From the IMG/VR virus record IMGVR_UViG_3300005264_000107, positions 1 to 24,392 of that record: 24,392 bases of DNA. One strand, written 5' to 3'. The stretch's first letter is position 1. The number at the start of each line of letters is the position of its first letter. The position numbers were made by a program, and so were the translations under genes. This document shows positions 6,180-13,948 of the stretch, piece after piece. The DNA is from a virus. Below the pieces are notes generated by a model, which was given only the letters and a program-made list of their open reading frames with translations, did no database searches and was not told the origin of the DNA.

Positions 6180-8201
6180 CTACGCTTCGCCCTTCATCTT
6201 CAGTGCGCCGCGATGGTCCTGCTCCCGGACACCGAAATCGATGTACCCGCGGAACTGAATGCCCAGCGTGTTGAAGTCCGCGTCGGTCTTCTCCACCGTC
6301 GGGCGGTCCACCCCGTTGAGGAACGCGATCTCGACGGCGGGAAGCCGGTTCGGGTCGGTCATCAGATACCACGCCTTATTCGACGCACCGGCGAACGACG
6401 TGTTGGCCAGATAGACGCTGGAGACCACATCGAATTTCCCGACGTGTGGGTTGGTCGCGGGCTTGCCCTTGTTGGCGGTGGTGGTCTCGTTGAGCTGAAG
6501 GCTCTTCATGAGCATCTCCGCCGGAACCTTCAACGCTGTCGGGACCAGCAGAATGCTGGCGGGCATCCCCAGCGGTCGGCCGTTGGGTTTGGTCTGCCCA
6601 CCGAACGCCACCTCCGCAGCCGTCAGAGCATCGACGCTCAAGGCGGTGGTCGCCCCGGTGACGTAGTTCTTGTGGTCGGCGTGGAAGAACGCATTCCCAT
6701 CGGCCTGCGTCGGGTTGGAAAGCCACAGGCCCCATACCGCATCGGCGATGGACTCGGCCGCACCCATTCCGATCTGTCGCGGAATGTCGGTGAACGCGCC
6801 CATATCGTCGTTGATAATCATCTGCCGCGTCAGGGCGAACATGATCCCGTGTGTGTCGGCCTTCTGCCCGAAGCTCTGCTCGTCGAGCTTTCCGTGCTTC
6901 ATCTCGCCGTCGGGGCCGACCTGCTCGAACTTGAACGAACCGGTCATCCGGTAGCGGGAATGTTCCTTAAAATCGTTGACCGACGCGACCTTGGCGATTC
7001 GACGCCAGGCGTCCTCGACGTAGTTGTATCCTTCCAGCAACATCTTGTTGGCGATGTTCGAAAGGATCCCCGGCAGGCTCACCGTGCTGAACGCCGCCTG
7101 GAGCCAACCGCTCGCATCGCGCCGGAAGCGCGGCAACTGCAAGCCGGAAGCCCGTTCGCAGAACTCTTGGATGCCCACGCCGCGCAGACGCTCGGCGGCT
7201 TCGAGAACCGGCTCGCTGTAAGCCGCTTCGATCCGTGAGCTGGGCAGACCCGACGCCATCAGGGCCGCAGCCTCAAAGACGTGCGGACCGTTGTTCTGGG
7301 GCCGCGTGTGGACCGAGGGCGCCGCCGGACGCGAAGCGCGAAGGACGTGCAGTTCGGTCTCGTTCGTATCCCAGCCTTCCTCGATGGCCTGGGCCTCAAT
7401 GTCCGGATGCTCGCCCCTGCAGATTTTGCGAACGGCCTCGACGCGCCGGGTCTCGGCGGCCATCCGTTGCCGCATCGAAGCGACGGGGTTGTCGTCCGAG
7501 GCCGATGCGTTGACGGTGTCGGGAGTCGCGGGAACCTCGGGAGCCTGCGGCTCGGACGGCTCACTCGTCTCCGGTGAGGTCGGCGTCTCGTCGTCCGTTT
7601 CGACCGGCAGGTTTTCGTCGATACCTTCCTTGGTCTTTTTGTCTTGCGTGTCTTTCATGGGTTCGTTCTCCTGTGATTCGGCGGCGACGCGCACCGAGGT
7701 GTCGGTGTCCGCGCCGCTTTCTACGAATGAAATTTCCTTCAGAACCGCCTGCCGCACCACGTGCAGCGGGCCTTCAAATGTCTGGCCGTTGACTTCCACC
7801 CGCCCGCCGAACGGCACAAAATCAGCTTTAATCACCGCCGCGCCGATCGACGCCTGCCAGGGGAAACCGTTTGATCCGCTTCTCGCCACGTCCCGGGCCC
7901 ACGAGGTGTCACGACTGACCAAGCCATCGGCCACCAACCGTCCATTCTCGACCGCCACCTGCTGGGTATGCCCGACGCCCTGGCGGCGTTCGTGATCCAG
8001 ACGGATCGGGACGGTCTGGCTGGGAATCTGAAGCCCAGTCAGATCGACCACAACCGGATGGGGGAATCCACGAATCCGCATCACACCGCCGGTGTAGGCG
8101 ACCATGTGAAAACGGGGAAGTTTCTGACCGTCGTCGCTGGCCGCCTCGATGGTCAGCGGGCAACGCATCGTGACAAAATCAAGCTGCTTGTTTTGCGACA
8201 T
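6180..8201 (-). CDS. Fused prohead protease - major capsid protein
   Basis: A 673-residue polypeptide joining two usually separate phage functions. Residues 1 to about 170 resemble a Mu/HK97-type prohead protease, with a candidate catalytic His in PIRLDHERRQ (H70), a candidate Ser in PWQASIGAA (S118) and a conserved-looking LKEISFVESGAD segment. Residues about 175-240 are an acidic Pro/Thr/Glu-rich linker, probably scaffold-like (delta domain). Residues about 290-673 look like an HK97-fold major capsid protein, with a helix-rich start and a typical C-terminal region (WYLMTDPNRLPAVEIAFLNG). Protease-capsid fusions are known in several phage groups; the protease is expected to cut scaffold from capsid during maturation. 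The start overlaps the portal stop by 23 bases. Confidence 0.85.
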   Translation of the reverse strand: MSQNKQLDFVTMRCPLTIEAASDDGQKLPRFHMVAYTGGVMRIRGFPHPVVVDLTGLQIPSQTVPIRLDHERRQGVGHTQQVAVENGRLVADGLVSRDTSWARDVARSGSNGFPWQASIGAAVIKADFVPFGGRVEVNGQTFEGPLHVVRQAVLKEISFVESGADTDTSVRVAAESQENEPMKDTQDKKTKEGIDENLPVETDDETPTSPETSEPSEPQAPEVPATPDTVNASASDDNPVASMRQRMAAETRRVEAVRKICRGEHPDIEAQAIEEGWDTNETELHVLRASRPAAPSVHTRPQNNGPHVFEAAALMASGLPSSRIEAAYSEPVLEAAERLRGVGIQEFCERASGLQLPRFRRDASGWLQAAFSTVSLPGILSNIANKMLLEGYNYVEDAWRRIAKVASVNDFKEHSRYRMTGSFKFEQVGPDGEMKHGKLDEQSFGQKADTHGIMFALTRQMIINDDMGAFTDIPRQIGMGAAESIADAVWGLWLSNPTQADGNAFFHADHKNYVTGATTALSVDALTAAEVAFGGQTKPNGRPLGMPASILLVPTALKVPAEMLMKSLQLNETTTANKGKPATNPHVGKFDVVSSVYLANTSFAGASNKAWYLMTDPNRLPAVEIAFLNGVDRPTVEKTDADFNTLGIQFRGYIDFGVREQDHRGALKMKGEA

Positions 8202-9630
8202 CGTCCTGTCTTTCTGCTTGGGGTTGCGGTTGGGCGTCCTGTTCCGTGAGGCCCAGTTCGGCCATCATTTGTTTTTCCCGGGCGCGCTGGTGAAGTTCCG
8301 TCTCCCAATCCTTGCCCTGCCGGGCGTACTCGTTGGCCAGCGTGGTCGTGTGATTCTTGAGCCGCGTTTCCTGCGCCCGGGCCTCCTTGGCCGGGTCCAC
8401 ATGCTCCGTGCCGTCCCAGAACCACTGGCGGTCAATACGCTCCACGCCGCGCAGGAATCTAAACTCCGTCAGCAGCATTGCCTCGGCCAGCCAGGCGTCG
8501 AAGATCCGATCGAGGACCATGTTGTTGCAGTGCGCCTGCTCGACGCGGATGCTCTTGAAATACGTCTGATGGTCCAGCCGCCCCGATGCGTAGTTGTATC
8601 CCGAGGAATTGCCCGACGCGACGTTGAACGGCATGTTCAAGCACCGCGCGATTTCGTTGAGAATTTCGTGTTTGAACTCGGCGTAACTCGTCCCCGGCTG
8701 TTCGGCCTTGATCTGCCCGAGCTTCCAGCCGTCCGGCAGGACCGTCGCCATCCGCTTCTCCAACTCGATGATGTCCATCGGCTCCACCGACGCGGCCTCG
8801 CCGCTGGCAGGAGCATCGGTAAACAACACCGCCGCAAAGTCAGCCGCAGTCTCCGCCGCGCCGAGAACCGCCAATGTGTACCGTCGCAACTGCGCGAACA
8901 GAGGCAATGCAGGCGTGATCTCGGGAACCCCCCGATGCTGGCCTGGCCGATCCGTGCGGAACCAGTGAATCATCGCCCCCGCCGCAATCCGTTCATGGGT
9001 AAACATGCTCTCGGCCCCGAACAACGCCGAAGAACCGGGATGCTCACGCAGGACAAAATACGCGCGAGGATTGCCGTGGACGTCAAACTCCACGCCATCG
9101 GCTGTGCTCCCCAACGGAGTGGGAAGCGCGTTAGGCCATCGCGGATCCGTCACCCGGTCGGCCTCGACGAGCCGCACGTCGAGTTTGACCGGCGACGCCA
9201 AATCCGGATTCGCCGTCAAAACCGCAAACGCCTCGCCGTCGGTCGCCTTGGACATCCGCATCGTGCGGAGTTTTTCGGCAAGCCCAACCTCCTCGCACCA
9301 AGCCGCAAACGCCGACTCGACGATTCGATTCGTCTCACTCTCGGAAGCCAAAAGCTGCAACCGCGGCCCCGTCCCCACGCAATCGTTGGCCAGCGTCAGC
9401 ACAATCCCCTTGGCATACGAATTGTTCCCCGCCTCATAACGGGATCGATTCCGAAGCGTCCGCCGCACATCCGAAGACGCAGCCGCGTCGGCGCTCAAGC
9501 CATCCGCATTGGCCCAATGACGCGAGTTCTCCGAAGTCGTCTGCGCCGCGTCATACCGCGCGCGGAACTTAATCGGAACGCGAAAGAAGCGTCCAGCCTT
9601 GCGTCGAGTTTTAAACGGCCAAAGTCTCAT
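8179..9630 (-). CDS. Lambda-family phage portal protein
   Basis: A 483-residue protein (MRLWPFKTRRKAGRFF from the ATG at 9630; a GTG at 9651 is a possible earlier start, and neither has a strong ribosome binding site). Portal features of the lambda GpB family are visible: the early region with SSDVRRTLRNRSRYEAGNNS and ANDCVGTGPRL, the middle segment with MIHWFRTDRPGQHRGVPEI, LRRYTLAVLGAAETAADFAA, and the conserved FNVASGNSSGYNYASGRLDH followed by a DRQWFWDG segment. Portal proteins form the dodecameric ring at one capsid vertex and dock the terminase. The charged, Gln-rich C-terminus is probably disordered. It sits between a small conserved gene and the protease-capsid fusion, as expected. 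Confidence 0.92.
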   Translation of the reverse strand: MRLWPFKTRRKAGRFFRVPIKFRARYDAAQTTSENSRHWANADGLSADAAASSDVRRTLRNRSRYEAGNNSYAKGIVLTLANDCVGTGPRLQLLASESETNRIVESAFAAWCEEVGLAEKLRTMRMSKATDGEAFAVLTANPDLASPVKLDVRLVEADRVTDPRWPNALPTPLGSTADGVEFDVHGNPRAYFVLREHPGSSALFGAESMFTHERIAAGAMIHWFRTDRPGQHRGVPEITPALPLFAQLRRYTLAVLGAAETAADFAAVLFTDAPASGEAASVEPMDIIELEKRMATVLPDGWKLGQIKAEQPGTSYAEFKHEILNEIARCLNMPFNVASGNSSGYNYASGRLDHQTYFKSIRVEQAHCNNMVLDRIFDAWLAEAMLLTEFRFLRGVERIDRQWFWDGTEHVDPAKEARAQETRLKNHTTTLANEYARQGKDWETELHQRAREKQMMAELGLTEQDAQPQPQAERQDDVAKQAA

Positions 9631-9637
9631 TTTTTTG

Positions 9638-9835
9638 TCAAATCGTCCCACCCGGAGAAATCTTCATCAACTTGATCCCAAGCCCCCGCCCACTCGCAGC
9701 GGCCTTACCAGCCAAGTGCTTATCCGCCGCGATCTGATCGCCCAGCGAATGTTGCTCCACACTGACGCCATCGCCGGACGCACGCTTCGGCCCGGCGGCG
9801 TTGTCTCGAATCGAATTGTCCAAATCGTCTGTCAT
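9638..9835 (-). CDS. Small conserved protein preceding the portal gene
   Basis: A 65-residue protein read from the ATG at 9835 (MTDDLDNSIRDNAAGPKRAS), with AAGGA about seven bases upstream. It has a central GDGVSVEQHSLGDQIAADKH segment and ends in KLMKISPGGTI. Similar short proteins with a SGDG...EQHSL..QI.AD pattern and a basic C-terminus are common immediately before lambda-type portal genes. They occupy the place of the lambda gpW head-tail joining protein, though I cannot show homology to gpW. The stop codon lies seven bases before the portal ATG and inside the portal frame if the GTG start is used. A strong minus-strand terminator lies just 35 bases upstream of its start, so it may need its own promoter or read-through. 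Confidence 0.7.
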   Translation of the reverse strand: MTDDLDNSIRDNAAGPKRASGDGVSVEQHSLGDQIAADKHLAGKAAASGRGLGIKLMKISPGGTI

Positions 9836-9869
9836 TTTTTTCCTTCTGCTCGTCCCGTGAGGTCCCAAG

Positions 9870-9913
9870 AAAAAAACCCCACCTCCACACCCGATCAGGT
9901 GAAGGTGGGGTTT
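9870..9913 (-). terminator. Rho-independent terminator (minus strand)
   Basis: An 11-base perfect stem (AAACCCCACCT at 9874-9884 paired with AGGTGGGGTTT at 9903-9913) with an 18-base loop. On the minus strand the stem is followed by seven T residues (9876-9870). On the plus strand the tract after the stem is only TTT then CAGTTT, so minus is the favoured direction. It would end transcription coming from the terminase operon or from an RNA made in 9914-10400, just before the 65-residue gene. Confidence 0.75.
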
Positions 9914-9974
9914 CAGTTTCGTCGCCGAGACTCAGGCCTGGCCGGGCCTGCTTCCTGGGGAATATTCGGTTGTC

Positions 9975-10000
9975 GATTTTCAGCCTATCGTCTGAAAATC
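9975..10000. repeat. Perfect 9-bp inverted repeat
   Basis: GATTTTCAG (9975-9983) and CTGAAAATC (9992-10000) are perfect reverse complements with an eight-base loop. There is no T-tract directly beside it in either direction, so it looks like an RNA hairpin or protein site rather than a terminator. Confidence 0.55.
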
Positions 10001-10034
10001 CAAATACAAAATAAAATCTACGCACAATCTCATT

Positions 10035-10054
10035 AAGTTCCATATCTGGAACTT
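10035..10054. promoter_or_regulatory. Operator-like inverted repeat AAGTTCCA-N4-TGGAACTT
   Basis: Two perfect eight-base arms separated by TATC, lying in an AT-rich non-coding segment. The geometry suits a dimeric DNA-binding protein. The half-site contains GTTCCA, the hexamer clustered at 18587-18845. A shared regulator is an inference. Confidence 0.55.
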
Positions 10055-10400
10055 TTGCGAAAAAAATGCAGCAAACGGGGCTTTTCTCGGTCTGCTGGCA
10101 GACAGATTCGGTACGGCGATGCGGAAATATTCCGGCAAAAAATTCTTTCCCTGCCTGAGTCGCAGCAGACAATCGTTGCGGCTCGCGGTGGAACGCGAGC
10201 ATATTGGACACTCGGACTTGGGCTGTAGTCGCATCCGTGAAACACATCAGGGCATGAAAGAAACACGGCGGCCGCCGGCCTCGTAGGTGGGATTCCATGC
10301 ACGCAGCCATTACGGAAGAGGTGTTGCGTCCGTACAAGGGGAATTGGAAAATCATCGACAATAATCTGAAATGATCAAGGGGTTCTAATCCGTCGTCCGA

Positions 10401-10574
10401 CTATTGCCTTTTTTCCACCGTCGAAATCATCCGTCCGCAGTTTCGGCATTGGCGGCGACGGTGGGTTCGGCCGCCTGCGGCTGGGCGGGTGTAGTACACT
10501 GGCAACTGCCGGCATCCACAGTTCGGACATTTCAGACCTCGGTGATCAGCGGGGTTGTCTATTTTCATGGTCAT
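10401..10574 (-). CDS. Small zinc-ribbon protein (NrdR/Ogr-like CxxC...CxxC)
   Basis: A 57-residue protein from the ATG at 10574, which overlaps the terminase stop as ATGA; AAAGGA lies about seven bases upstream. The core reads KCPNCGCRQLPVYYTRP, then an Arg-rich turn with HRRRQC, and CRNCGRMISTVEKR. Two CxxC pairs (C16/C19 and C43/C46) and the Arg cluster between them resemble the zinc-ribbon half of NrdR and the Ogr/Delta-type phage activators, which bind DNA. The ATP-cone domain of NrdR is absent. Being coupled to the terminase gene, it could be a late-gene regulator or a terminase accessory. The zinc-binding call is firm from the motif; the role is inferred. Confidence 0.7.
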   Translation of the reverse strand: MTMKIDNPADHRGLKCPNCGCRQLPVYYTRPAAGGRTHRRRQCRNCGRMISTVEKRQ

Positions 10575-12835
10575 CGTTTTTTCCTTTGCATCTCCGAGAG
10601 TTTCACTCGTTTTCGTGGGGCGCGTTTTGCGCCGTCGGTGCCGAAGAGGATCGCGCCTTGGATGCTGGCTGCTGCCGCAGCGCCGACGAGGCAGTCGAGC
10701 CAGTGGTTGTCGGGTTTGCCCGCGCGGAGTTTCCATTCGTCGACGATGCGGCCGCGGGCTTCAGTTCGGACGTGGTATTCGGAGGTGAGCTGCTCGGCGA
10801 GGAGTTGGTGGTCGGCGGGTTTGACGCCGAACAGCGACAAACAGCCGGGGTCGCCGAGGGGGACGGCCAGGCGGGCCTGCAGGAATGACTTCCAGTAGTT
10901 GGTGTCGATCAGGACGTGGCGAACCTGGCGGCGGCCATGGACGTTGGGGATGCGCCAGTGGTGGCCGATGCGGTCGCCGCGTTTGCGTTTGTATTCCGAG
11001 AACGGCATGCTGGACGCGCCGACGTAGCGGCCGTGGCTGGGCATGACGATTCCGGCGTGGACGCTTTGGCGGCAGAACTGGTAAATCACGTCGGTGGATT
11101 GGCCCCAGTTGGCGTCGATCAGGCAGCGGTCGATTTTCATTTGCGCACCGTCGTCGCGCCGCCATTGGCGCGACAAAAATTCCCCAGTGAGTTTTTCCAG
11201 CCCTGCGTAGATCGAACCCTCCAGCCCCGCCCCCGGCGCGGCGCGGCCGAGAGTTTTTTGCATATCGCGTAACGTAAAATAGGCCCGATGCTGGTCGGGA
11301 TATGTGCCGTAGGCAATCACGTATCCCGTGAAGTTATCCTCCCACGCGACCACGGTGTAAAACAGCGCCTTGCCCTGCACGTCGATGAACATCGTCAGGT
11401 AGTTGCAACCCAGCGGGACTTCGCACCGCTTGCACCCGTTGGTTTTCTGCGTGATCTGTTCGGCGGTGAGTTGGTCGATATCGCCCTCGATCTCTGGGAG
11501 CGGCTCGTTCTGAAACTCGGCCCAGAAGGCACGCTCGTCTTGGAGCTTCAGGTTCATCGCGTGCTGGATGGCGGACAGTTCGTCTTCGTTATGACGCTCC
11601 GGCCAGGCGACGACCGCACCAGCATCCATCGCCTCGCGGTGTTCGCGGTAGAACGCCGTCGCCTCGCGCCCGTCACCGTCGTTGCGGAAACTGTCGCCCC
11701 GGATTTGGGCGTATTGCTCCCAGAGCTTTTCGTTGGTCGGGAGGGAATAGACCAGCTTCGTCCGCTGGCCCTGCCAGGTGGGATGCTTGTCCCGGTCGAG
11801 GATCTGGTCGGCCATGTCGCCGGGTCGGATGACCGTGCAAGGCATGACGCCCGCGATCTTCTGGCCCGGCCCGGCGAGGTTCAGGATCGCACCGTTCAGT
11901 GTATCCATCCGCGCGCGGGTTTGCGGATCGCTTCGGGCCGACTCATCCGTTTGCGGATCGTCCAGCACCACCAGCGACGGTCGCACCGCACGGCCGTCGG
12001 CGCGCTTGAATTTCATACCGCGAATCCGACTCTCGATCCCCGCGACACGAATGATCGCGCCGGATGCCTTGGAGTCCGGGATCGTCGGTAAAACGATCTC
12101 GTCCGCCGTCCAGTGAATCCGCGTATGTTCCCCGCCGCAGAGCTGGCCCTTGGCGCGGTTGTGAATTCGCTCCAGCGCGTGGATCGGAAATACGGCCTCG
12201 GGATAATCTTCCAGCAATCGCTCGTTGGTCTCAAACTCGACCTTGATGCTCTCTAGCATATTTCGGGCGTGCCCGGCGTCCGAACCGATCAGGCAAACGA
12301 ACTCCCGTGCGCCGGTCAGCATCGCCCAAATACAGGCACTCTCTGCGAGCGTCGTTTTTCCAGATCCGCGAGGCATGGCCATGGCGAACAGTCCGCCGCG
12401 AAGGACGGCCAGTTTGATTTTGGCGATCACTTTCAAGTGGTCGTCCGACCAAGGCAGGCAGAACGCCTCGGGAAAATACGTCTCGCAAAAGAATCGAAAA
12501 TCCGTCTCGGCTTTGGCCTTCCGCTGTGGGTTGGCAACGTCGGGGATCGCGCCGATGTCCCGCCCGATAGCGGACAACTCCGCGTTTCGCGCGCGGGCGG
12601 CTTCCTTCCTGGCGTCGTAATCGGCGGCGGGTATTTCGGGTTCGGGATGATGACGCCGCCACGCCAGCCAGGCGGCGTAGCGGAACAGGTCCACGTGTTT
12701 ATCGTCGCCGATTCGGTATCCGGCGCGGCTGCGATGGTTGTGCAGGGTCCGTTCCGTGATCACCTCGCCCAGCGGCGTGGAGTTCAGCATCCGCGTCAGG
12801 CTCGACGGGCGAAGCTGTCTGGGATCAATCGCCAC
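10571..12835 (-). CDS. Phage terminase large subunit, GpA type
   Basis: A 754-residue packaging motor read from the GTG at 12835, with AGGGAGGT five bases upstream. This start overlaps the preceding gene by eleven bases. The N-terminal 75 residues form a small extra domain ending in HVDLFRYAAWLAWRRHH. The ATPase follows, with Walker A PRGSGKTT at residues 155-162 and Walker B LVVLDDPQ at 288-295. The nuclease half begins near NYLTMFIDVQGKALFY and includes CLIDANWGQSTDVIYQF and PDNHWLDCLVGA, each supplying an acidic residue expected at the metal site. GpA-type enzymes cut and package concatemeric DNA into the portal-bearing prohead. The length is slightly above the usual GpA size because of the extra N-terminal domain. 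Confidence 0.9.
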   Translation of the reverse strand: MAIDPRQLRPSSLTRMLNSTPLGEVITERTLHNHRSRAGYRIGDDKHVDLFRYAAWLAWRRHHPEPEIPAADYDARKEAARARNAELSAIGRDIGAIPDVANPQRKAKAETDFRFFCETYFPEAFCLPWSDDHLKVIAKIKLAVLRGGLFAMAMPRGSGKTTLAESACIWAMLTGAREFVCLIGSDAGHARNMLESIKVEFETNERLLEDYPEAVFPIHALERIHNRAKGQLCGGEHTRIHWTADEIVLPTIPDSKASGAIIRVAGIESRIRGMKFKRADGRAVRPSLVVLDDPQTDESARSDPQTRARMDTLNGAILNLAGPGQKIAGVMPCTVIRPGDMADQILDRDKHPTWQGQRTKLVYSLPTNEKLWEQYAQIRGDSFRNDGDGREATAFYREHREAMDAGAVVAWPERHNEDELSAIQHAMNLKLQDERAFWAEFQNEPLPEIEGDIDQLTAEQITQKTNGCKRCEVPLGCNYLTMFIDVQGKALFYTVVAWEDNFTGYVIAYGTYPDQHRAYFTLRDMQKTLGRAAPGAGLEGSIYAGLEKLTGEFLSRQWRRDDGAQMKIDRCLIDANWGQSTDVIYQFCRQSVHAGIVMPSHGRYVGASSMPFSEYKRKRGDRIGHHWRIPNVHGRRQVRHVLIDTNYWKSFLQARLAVPLGDPGCLSLFGVKPADHQLLAEQLTSEYHVRTEARGRIVDEWKLRAGKPDNHWLDCLVGAAAAASIQGAILFGTDGAKRAPRKRVKLSEMQRKKR

Positions 12836-13025
12836 CGGCCACCTCCCTGGCCAGCCAGGCCGTGTAGTGAACCAGGTTGATCGTCCCATCCGGATTCACC
12901 GGCGCGTCGGCGTCAATATCGGCGCGGATCATCTCCTCGGATATCCGCCGACCGCCGACGGCGGAGAGGATCTTCGCGGTCTGGGCCACGGTCAACGCCA
13001 GAGGGGTGGGTGATTTTTCGGTCAT
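12825..13025 (-). CDS. Small DNA-binding-like protein, possible terminase small subunit
   Basis: A 66-residue protein and the first gene of the minus-strand late operon. The ATG at 13025 has GGAAGGA seven bases upstream. It reads LTVAQTAKILSAVGGRRISE, then EEMIRADIDADAPVN and a final helix INLVHYTAWLAREVAGGD. The layout (helix-turn-helix followed by a helix ending TAWLARE) parallels the N-terminal extension of the terminase encoded directly downstream, where the matching end is YAAWLAWRR. Small terminase subunits of the Nu1 type carry a winged helix that recognises the packaging site, and this gene stands in their usual position. The sequence is short and the identification rests on position plus this likeness. 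Confidence 0.6.
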   Translation of the reverse strand: MTEKSPTPLALTVAQTAKILSAVGGRRISEEMIRADIDADAPVNPDGTINLVHYTAWLAREVAGGD

Positions 13026-13222
13026 TTTGCCGTCCTTCCATCGAAAAAACGCGGAATTCCGGGCGAATTCCGGGGCCGATATCGTAAGTCTCGAACATGT
13101 CGTAGGTTATGGGCGAAAAAACATCGCAAAAAACATGGTTTTCTGCTTCCCATTTGCCGCCCCCGAAGCGAACATGAACATGTTCGATGAAGACGTAAAC
13201 CATTTATACGAAAGGATTTACA
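13026..13222. promoter_or_regulatory. Divergent control region with repeated GAACATG motifs
   Basis: This 197-base gap separates the minus-strand late operon from the plus-strand cassette, so it must hold promoters for both. It carries CGAACATG at 13092-13099 and 13169-13176 and the palindrome GAACATGTTC at 13176-13185, overlapping the second copy by one base. A direct repeat GGAATTCC/GAATTCC occurs near 13055-13075. A TATAAAT box facing the minus strand lies at about 13203-13209, without a convincing -35. GAAAGGA at about 13210 is the ribosome binding site of the first plus-strand gene. The GAACATG elements look like operator half-sites. The exact promoters are not certain. Confidence 0.55.
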
Positions 13223-13444
13223 ATGCGTAAGACAGAAGAAACCACGAACCAAACGAACGAACGAATCGCCGACGCCGTCGCGTCGCTGGCCCTGTTCACC
13301 ACGAAGGAACTGGCCAAACGAGCGAACGCCACCCTCGCCACGACACGCAAGGCGATCCGGGCGATGATCGACGGCGGCACGGTCCAGGAATACGGCCGCG
13401 TCGACGGCGGATACAAACTGTTCGCCCTCTCGATGCTGTTCTAG
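13223..13444 (+). CDS. Small winged-helix-like DNA-binding protein
   Basis: A 73-residue protein and the first gene of the plus-strand cassette, with GAAAGGA six bases before the ATG. After a hydrophilic N-terminus (MRKTEETTNQTNERIADAVA), residues 23-66 form a typical winged-helix pattern. TTKELAKRANATLATTRKAI gives helices two and three, IRAMIDGGTVQEYGR forms the wing, and a final strand is GGYKLFALS. Such proteins are usually transcription regulators of their own operon. Being promoter-proximal and beside repeated GAACATG sites, it is the natural candidate for their ligand, though that is inference. It is followed after 33 bases by the next gene in the same frame. Confidence 0.7.
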   Translation: MRKTEETTNQTNERIADAVASLALFTTKELAKRANATLATTRKAIRAMIDGGTVQEYGRVDGGYKLFALSMLF

Positions 13445-13477
13445 AGAACCACCCTCAAACGCCAAGGAGCAAAAACC

Positions 13478-13921
13478 ATGACCAATGAAACGAAAATCAA
13501 CGAAACGGCGAAAGCGAAAAAGAGCCTCGAAAAGGAACTGGGCGAGTTCCTCTATATCCGCGACAGCCTGATGCAAGACCTCGTCATCAATACCGACAAG
13601 GTCATCGCAGAGGCCCGGAAGGGCAACTACACCACCGGGGCGACCTTCAACGTCAGCGACATTCTGGACAGGCTCCAAACGACCAAGAACAACATCGAGA
13701 AGATCGAAGACGAAATTGACAGCCTGGACGCGCCCAAAAGCGAAGACGAAGAAAAAACGCCCGACACGCGAACAACGCACATCCTGATGATGCGAGCATT
13801 CAAAACCGCCGAGTGCCATGTACGCGATGAAGACCGGACCCACTACGAGGCGATGCTGAAGGCCCAGGGCGTCGACGACATCGACGCGATGATTCACAAC
13901 TTCATCGAACTGACAAACTGA
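13478..13921 (+). CDS. Hypothetical coiled-coil protein
   Basis: A 147-residue acidic protein. AAGGAGCAAAAACC precedes the ATG. Residues 10-35 and 60-85 (DILDRLQTTKNNIEKIEDEI) show heptad spacing, suggesting two coiled-coil helices. An acidic Asp/Glu/Lys-rich linker follows, then a C-terminal part with HILMMRAFKTAECHV and a helical end (DDIDAMIHNFIELTN). No signal peptide, membrane segment or catalytic motif is visible. I do not recognise the family. It sits in the plus-strand cassette after the winged-helix gene and is probably co-transcribed with it. A structural or adaptor role is possible but unsupported. Confidence 0.65.
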   Translation: MTNETKINETAKAKKSLEKELGEFLYIRDSLMQDLVINTDKVIAEARKGNYTTGATFNVSDILDRLQTTKNNIEKIEDEIDSLDAPKSEDEEKTPDTRTTHILMMRAFKTAECHVRDEDRTHYEAMLKAQGVDDIDAMIHNFIELTN

Positions 13922-13948
13922 ACCATGAAAAAACGAAAGGGCAAAACC

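Larger units (their letters stand above)
9836..10400. other. Gene-poor, structured stretch between terminase and portal genes
   Basis: I find no convincing gene in this 565-base stretch. It holds a terminator-like hairpin (9870-9913), a six-base inverted repeat at 9933-9950, a perfect nine-base inverted repeat at 9975-10000, an AT-rich segment (about 9985-10060) and a perfect inverted repeat AAGTTCCA/TGGAACTT at 10035-10054. The open frames that cross it (for example 9980-10234 and 9720-10361 on the minus strand) lack ribosome binding sites and recognisable domains. A plus-strand frame around 10200-10290 faintly recalls the end of a tyrosine recombinase, but it is too degraded to call. It could be a regulatory leader, a structured RNA or the scar of a lost gene. 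Confidence 0.5.

Noticed and set aside
10150-10290. Plus-strand frame containing HIGHSDLG, like the end of a tyrosine recombinase
   Set aside because: Only about ten residues are suggestive, the catalytic Tyr is missing and no upstream domain is seen. It could be a decayed remnant or chance.
9720-10361. 213-codon minus-strand frame across the gene-poor region
   Set aside because: No ribosome binding site, no domain, and its 3' part overlaps the small pre-portal gene in another frame; it also crosses a terminator.
12913-13203. 96-codon minus-strand frame in the divergent control region
   Set aside because: The first 60 residues look protein-like, but there is no ribosome binding site, it overlaps the first late gene in another frame and becomes Arg-rich.
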